Shown piece by piece: positions 13,718 to 16,137 of a stretch of 16,137 bases of DNA (within the stretch, counting starts at the first letter, position 1; every line of letters starts with the position of its first letter). Source of the stretch: DATIJJ01 sp039936115. GTDB lineage: Bacteria; Pseudomonadota; Gammaproteobacteria; DSM-16500. Where the stretch lies: contig JBDTIZ010000232.1 in NCBI GenBank assembly GCA_039936115.1, positions 1 to 16,137 of the forward strand, in the 5' to 3' direction. The notes beneath the pieces were generated by a model. That model saw only the letters and a program-made list of their open reading frames with translations. It did not search any database and was not told where the DNA came from. The translations under genes and the position numbers were made by a program.

Positions 13718-14581
13718 ATGATTTTAAAAACTAAAAGCTTGCCTAAACCTATTTTGCAAATCATCGTGGACAAAGCAACAGAATATCCTTTTACCGGTGA
13801 ATACACGGATACAGAACAGGCGGGTACTTATTTATGTCGTCACTGTGGCTTAGCCTTGTATCGCGCACAAACCAAATTTCATTCCGGCTGTGGTTGGCCC
13901 AGTTTTGATGCGGAAATTCCAGGTGCGGTCAAACATGAACAAGATCGTGATGGACACAGAACAGAAATTTTATGTGCCCGCTGCAAGGCGCATTTAGGAC
14001 ATGTTTTTCATGGCGAGCATTTTACTTCAACTAATTATCGTCATTGCGTTAATTCAGCTAGTCTTGATTTTGTAACGGACACAACAGTCAAAGACACAGA
14101 AGAAGTGATTATTGCAGCCGGTTGTTTTTGGGGCGTTGAATATTATTTTAAAAAACTCACTGGCATTTTAAAAACAGAAGTGGGATATACCGGTGGTCAT
14201 AAAGATAATCCAACCTATGAAGAAATCTGTCGCAAAAACACGGGGCATGTTGAAGCGCTTAGAATTATTTACGATCCAGAAAAAATAAACTTTACCAAAG
14301 TGATTCAATATTTTTTTGAAATACATGATCCAACACAAACAGATGGTCAAGGACCTGATTTAGGCGAGCAATATTTAAGTGTTATTTTTTATTATACTGA
14401 TGAACACAAAAAATTAGCAGAAAAGGTGAAGGCTGAGCTGATAAGTAAAGGATTAGCTGTAGTTACAAAAATTTTGCCTGTTAGCGTATTTTGGCACGCT
14501 GAAAATTATCACCAAGATTATTACACTAAAACAGGACATCATCCCTATTGTCATCAGTATGTGAAGCGATTTGATAAATAG
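13718..14581 (+). CDS. msrAB: Fused methionine sulfoxide reductase MsrB-MsrA
   Basis: A cytoplasmic enzyme that repairs both methionine-R- and S-sulfoxide. Residues about 12-120 are a zinc-type MsrB: CxxC pairs C40/C43 and C86/C89, FHSGCGWPSF (54-63, Cys58 a likely resolving Cys) and RHCVNSASL (108-116) with catalytic Cys110. Residues about 128-285 are MsrA: GCFWG (135-139, catalytic Cys136), GYTGG (156-160), TGHVEAL (175-181), DPTQTDGQGPDLGEQYLS (204-221) and a C-terminal HPYC (275-278) with probable resolving Cys278. The order B then A is the reverse of the A-B fusions in Neisseria PilB and pneumococcal MsrAB. No signal peptide. AGGAGA (13705-13710) supports the start. It diverges from the ccdA-GST-msrB operon across 68 AT-rich bases, and its stop is four bases from that of the convergent gene at 14586. 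Confidence 0.96.
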   Translation: MILKTKSLPKPILQIIVDKATEYPFTGEYTDTEQAGTYLCRHCGLALYRAQTKFHSGCGWPSFDAEIPGAVKHEQDRDGHRTEILCARCKAHLGHVFHGEHFTSTNYRHCVNSASLDFVTDTTVKDTEEVIIAAGCFWGVEYYFKKLTGILKTEVGYTGGHKDNPTYEEICRKNTGHVEALRIIYDPEKINFTKVIQYFFEIHDPTQTDGQGPDLGEQYLSVIFYYTDEHKKLAEKVKAELISKGLAVVTKILPVSVFWHAENYHQDYYTKTGHHPYCHQYVKRFDK

Positions 14582-14585
14582 TGTG

Positions 14586-15119
14586 TCATTTTAATGATTG
14601 CATTTTTCTCGGCTTCACATCAATGTGAGCTTCTCTTTTAATAATTTCAGCGATGATTATTGAATCCTTAGAGAGAGCTTCGGCACTGTCCATCGTTAAG
14701 TCTTTAGATTCCAATAACTTCTTTTGTCTTTCATCTGTAATGTCTTGATCAGTAATACGAAGGTGTGCACATAAAACATCACCTACAATCTTATGCAATA
14801 CTTTACTCGATTTGAAAATCCCCTTATTTTCAACTCCTTCAATATAGTCCTTGCCTACTTTTTTCAGCAATTCATTAACATCAGCACGATCGTTATCAAA
14901 TTGGATAATTTCGGCTAAATACGTTTGTGCTCTTACTCTGCCCGCAAGTCCAGTATCTAGAAATCTAGGTAGTAGATCAGAGGGCTTTGGATTGTCGATC
15001 GTTATATAATGTTCAATATTAGTCACTAATAATCGAACTAATTTAGAACGATCTTCCTCTACTGCTCCCAACCCTTCCTCTTCTTTTGCATCTAAATCTT
15101 TGCCGCGAGAATCACCCAT
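14586..15119 (-). CDS. Unrecognised acidic, helical 177-aa protein
   Basis: I do not recognise this protein. It has an acidic, likely disordered N terminus (DSRGKDLDAKEEEGLGAVEEDRSK), then predicted amphipathic helices through the rest, and a basic C terminus (HIDVKPRKMQSLK). There is one Cys, no signal peptide and no membrane span. The ATG at 15119 with GAGG six bases upstream is preferred to the in-frame TTG at 15137. Codon use looks like its neighbours. It is convergent with the MsrB-MsrA gene (four bases between stops) and divergent from the deacetylase gene. It may be a lineage-specific gene; no function is proposed. Confidence 0.72.
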   Translation of the reverse strand: MGDSRGKDLDAKEEEGLGAVEEDRSKLVRLLVTNIEHYITIDNPKPSDLLPRFLDTGLAGRVRAQTYLAEIIQFDNDRADVNELLKKVGKDYIEGVENKGIFKSSKVLHKIVGDVLCAHLRITDQDITDERQKKLLESKDLTMDSAEALSKDSIIIAEIIKREAHIDVKPRKMQSLK

Positions 15120-15200
15120 AAATAACCTCGATTTCAAATAAGTTAGATCTACTTACAGTATAGCAAGTAAAATGAAATAGTTAGTCATAGACCCCCATGA

Positions 15201-15229
15201 TTGACACATTCGCCTATTAACGTAATGAT
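15201..15229 (+). promoter_or_regulatory. Sigma-70-like promoter for the deacetylase gene
   Basis: TTGACA at 15201-15206 is a perfect -35 box. AATGAT at 15224-15229 (four of six matches) lies 17 bases further as the -10 box. The expected transcript would start near 15236, about 30 bases before the ATG at 15266. No operator-like repeat was noticed. Confidence 0.45.
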
Positions 15230-15265
15230 AAGACTTTGAATTATTTTGATAAAAGGACTTAACAA

Positions 15266-15925
15266 ATGCTAATTAAAAAACTTCTTCTACTCATGCTTTG
15301 TAGCGCTATCTCATTAATCGCTTTTGCAAACAATGAAAATACTATTCACAAAGTTGCCGATAAAGGCACAGTAGCACTCACTTTTGATGATGGTCCCTCG
15401 GAAAAATACACCCCTCAAATTCTTGCGATTTTGAAAAAATACAATGTCAAAGCCACTTTTTTCATGGTTGGAATGAATGCCAAAAACCATCCTGATCTTG
15501 TCAAACAAGTATTGGCCGAAGGTCACGCCATTAATAGCCATTCACAAACTCATCCCTTGTTAACTAAACTCAATGACAAGCAGCTGAATTACGAGGTAGA
15601 TGAACCTAAAGTGATTATCTATCACATCACTGGAAAAAATGTGGCATGTTTACGTTATCCATTTGGCGCATCAAATTCACATGTCCGTGATGTCATTCGC
15701 CATGATGGCATGGTGCCTGTGCCTATGGGTTTCAATTCGTTTGATTATAATCGTCCGGGTACCGATAAAATTGTGGATTGGGTGTTAAAGAATGCATACT
15801 CTGGACAAGTGATTTTAATGCATGATGGTTTTGATCAACGCGAACAAACTGTTGCGGCGTTGCCTAGAATTATTGAAGGGATTCAGAAAAAAGGTTTGGG
15901 GTTTAGTCAGATTTGTAAAGGTTAA
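15266..15925 (+). CDS. Exported polysaccharide deacetylase (NodB/CE4 family)
   Basis: Removes N-acetyl (or O-acetyl) groups from a polysaccharide such as peptidoglycan, chitin-like or biofilm glycan, outside the cytoplasm. The 219-aa protein has a signal peptide (LIKKLLLLMLCSAISLIAFA, cleavage near AFA-N) and the NodB motifs: TFDDGP (39-44, base Asp41 and metal ligand Asp42), HSQTH (92-96, metal ligands His92 and His96), RYPFG (130-134) and LMHDG (184-188, His186). The proline-rich third motif has Tyr where many members have Pro or Phe. AAGGA (15253-15257) lies eight bases before the ATG and a promoter is proposed at 15201. It appears to be a single-gene unit; substrate not evident. Confidence 0.92.
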   Translation: MLIKKLLLLMLCSAISLIAFANNENTIHKVADKGTVALTFDDGPSEKYTPQILAILKKYNVKATFFMVGMNAKNHPDLVKQVLAEGHAINSHSQTHPLLTKLNDKQLNYEVDEPKVIIYHITGKNVACLRYPFGASNSHVRDVIRHDGMVPVPMGFNSFDYNRPGTDKIVDWVLKNAYSGQVILMHDGFDQREQTVAALPRIIEGIQKKGLGFSQICKG

Positions 15926-15969
15926 GTGATAAGCTTCAAATCAAAACAAACGCCAGGTGACTGGATACC

Positions 15970-16036
15970 GCGGACAAGCCGAAGTACGACGGCCCGAATG
16001 ATTATCACCACCGCCGTCGTACCGCGGCTTGTCCGC
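15970..16036. repeat. 24-bp GC-rich inverted repeat after the deacetylase
   Basis: Arms 15970-15993 and 16013-16036 (gcggacaagcc...gtacgacggc) are reverse complements with two mismatches around a 19-bp centre. It is much richer in GC than its surroundings and is a fourth palindrome family in the window. Translations through it are not genes. It could attenuate the deacetylase transcript. Confidence 0.82.
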
Positions 16037-16077
16037 ATAAGCGCTAACCTAAGGAAGATGCCAAAATCAAATAATTT

Positions 16078-16115
16078 TAATACACTTCTTTCCAATATGG
16101 AAAGGAGTTGTATTA
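16078..16115 (+). promoter_or_regulatory. Hairpin that encloses a Shine-Dalgarno sequence
   Basis: Left arm 16078-16093 (taatacacttctttcc), loop aatat, right arm 16099-16115 (ggaaaggagttgtatta) pair with one bulge and one mismatch. The right arm contains AAGGAG (16102-16107), eight bases before the ATG at 16116. The ribosome site is thus within the stem, suggesting translation control by RNA folding. This is structure by eye; no energy was computed. Confidence 0.55.
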
Positions 16116-16137
16116 ATGGATGTGAGTTCGGATGAAA
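16116..16137 (+). CDS. Start of a gene cut by the window edge
   Basis: ATG at 16116 is preceded by AAGGAG at good spacing and followed by open codons (MDVSSDE) to the end of the window. Too short to identify the protein. Confidence 0.5.

Noticed and set aside
15120..15137. TTG start for the acidic hypothetical protein
   Set aside because: ATG at 15119 has GAGG at good spacing.
15926..16135. 69-aa plus-strand frame after the deacetylase gene
   Set aside because: Runs through the GC-rich inverted repeat and the hairpin; no ribosome site or protein-like composition.

Overview
The window is about 16.1 kb of AT-rich (roughly 40% GC by eye) gammaproteobacterial chromosome. RdgC, YfcG-type glutathione transferase, YdiI/MenI-type thioesterase, YfcA-type TauE/SafE permease and type II glyoxalase all read as gammaproteobacterial. 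A J-domain/TPR protein, many lineage-specific palindromic repeats and a sugar porter-glucokinase pair suggest a Legionellales/Coxiellaceae-like, possibly host-associated, organism. That placement is inference; no rRNA, tRNA, transposase, phage gene or CRISPR array was seen.

Layout. 1-140: short tandem repeats built from one half of a palindromic repeat. 157-2955 (minus): tauE/yfcA-like permease, gloB (glyoxalase II, overlapping the permease stop by ATGA) and, after a palindromic element, a GtrB/DPM-like family 2 glycosyltransferase. 3213-5638 (plus): a two-gene sugar-use operon, an MFS sugar:H+ symporter and a glucokinase, again overlapping by ATGA; it is followed by a palindrome and a YdiI-like hotdog thioesterase (5766-6191). 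6342-10037 (minus): a small exported SnoaL/DUF4440-like protein, rdgC, and a 718-aa J-domain/TPR protein whose HPD motif reads RPD. 10383-11192 (plus): an exported phosphodiester glycosidase-like protein. 11229-13649 (minus): ccdA-like electron shuttle, yfcG-like GST and exported msrB, tightly packed. 13718-14581 (plus): a cytoplasmic MsrB-MsrA fusion diverging from that operon. 14586-15119 (minus): an unrecognised acidic protein. 15266-15925 (plus): an exported NodB-type polysaccharide deacetylase with a plausible sigma-70 promoter. The right edge has another palindrome and the first codons of a gene whose Shine-Dalgarno lies in a hairpin.

How the genes work together. The clearest functional unit is the divergent 11.2-14.6 kb methionine-sulfoxide repair/thiol-redox island. 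It has a cytoplasmic fused MsrB-MsrA, an exported single-cysteine MsrB, a CcdA membrane thiol shuttle and a GSH-dependent disulfide reductase-like GST. The CcdA protein carries the C-terminal module of DipZ but lacks DipZ's thioredoxin domain, so the periplasmic carrier for electrons to MsrB is not visible here. The other clear unit is sugar uptake coupled to phosphorylation (3.2-5.6 kb).

Nearly every larger intergenic gap carries a palindrome of one of four families (MITE/REP-like). Several spurious reading frames, including an apparent N-terminal extension of the TauE protein, are simply translations of these repeats.
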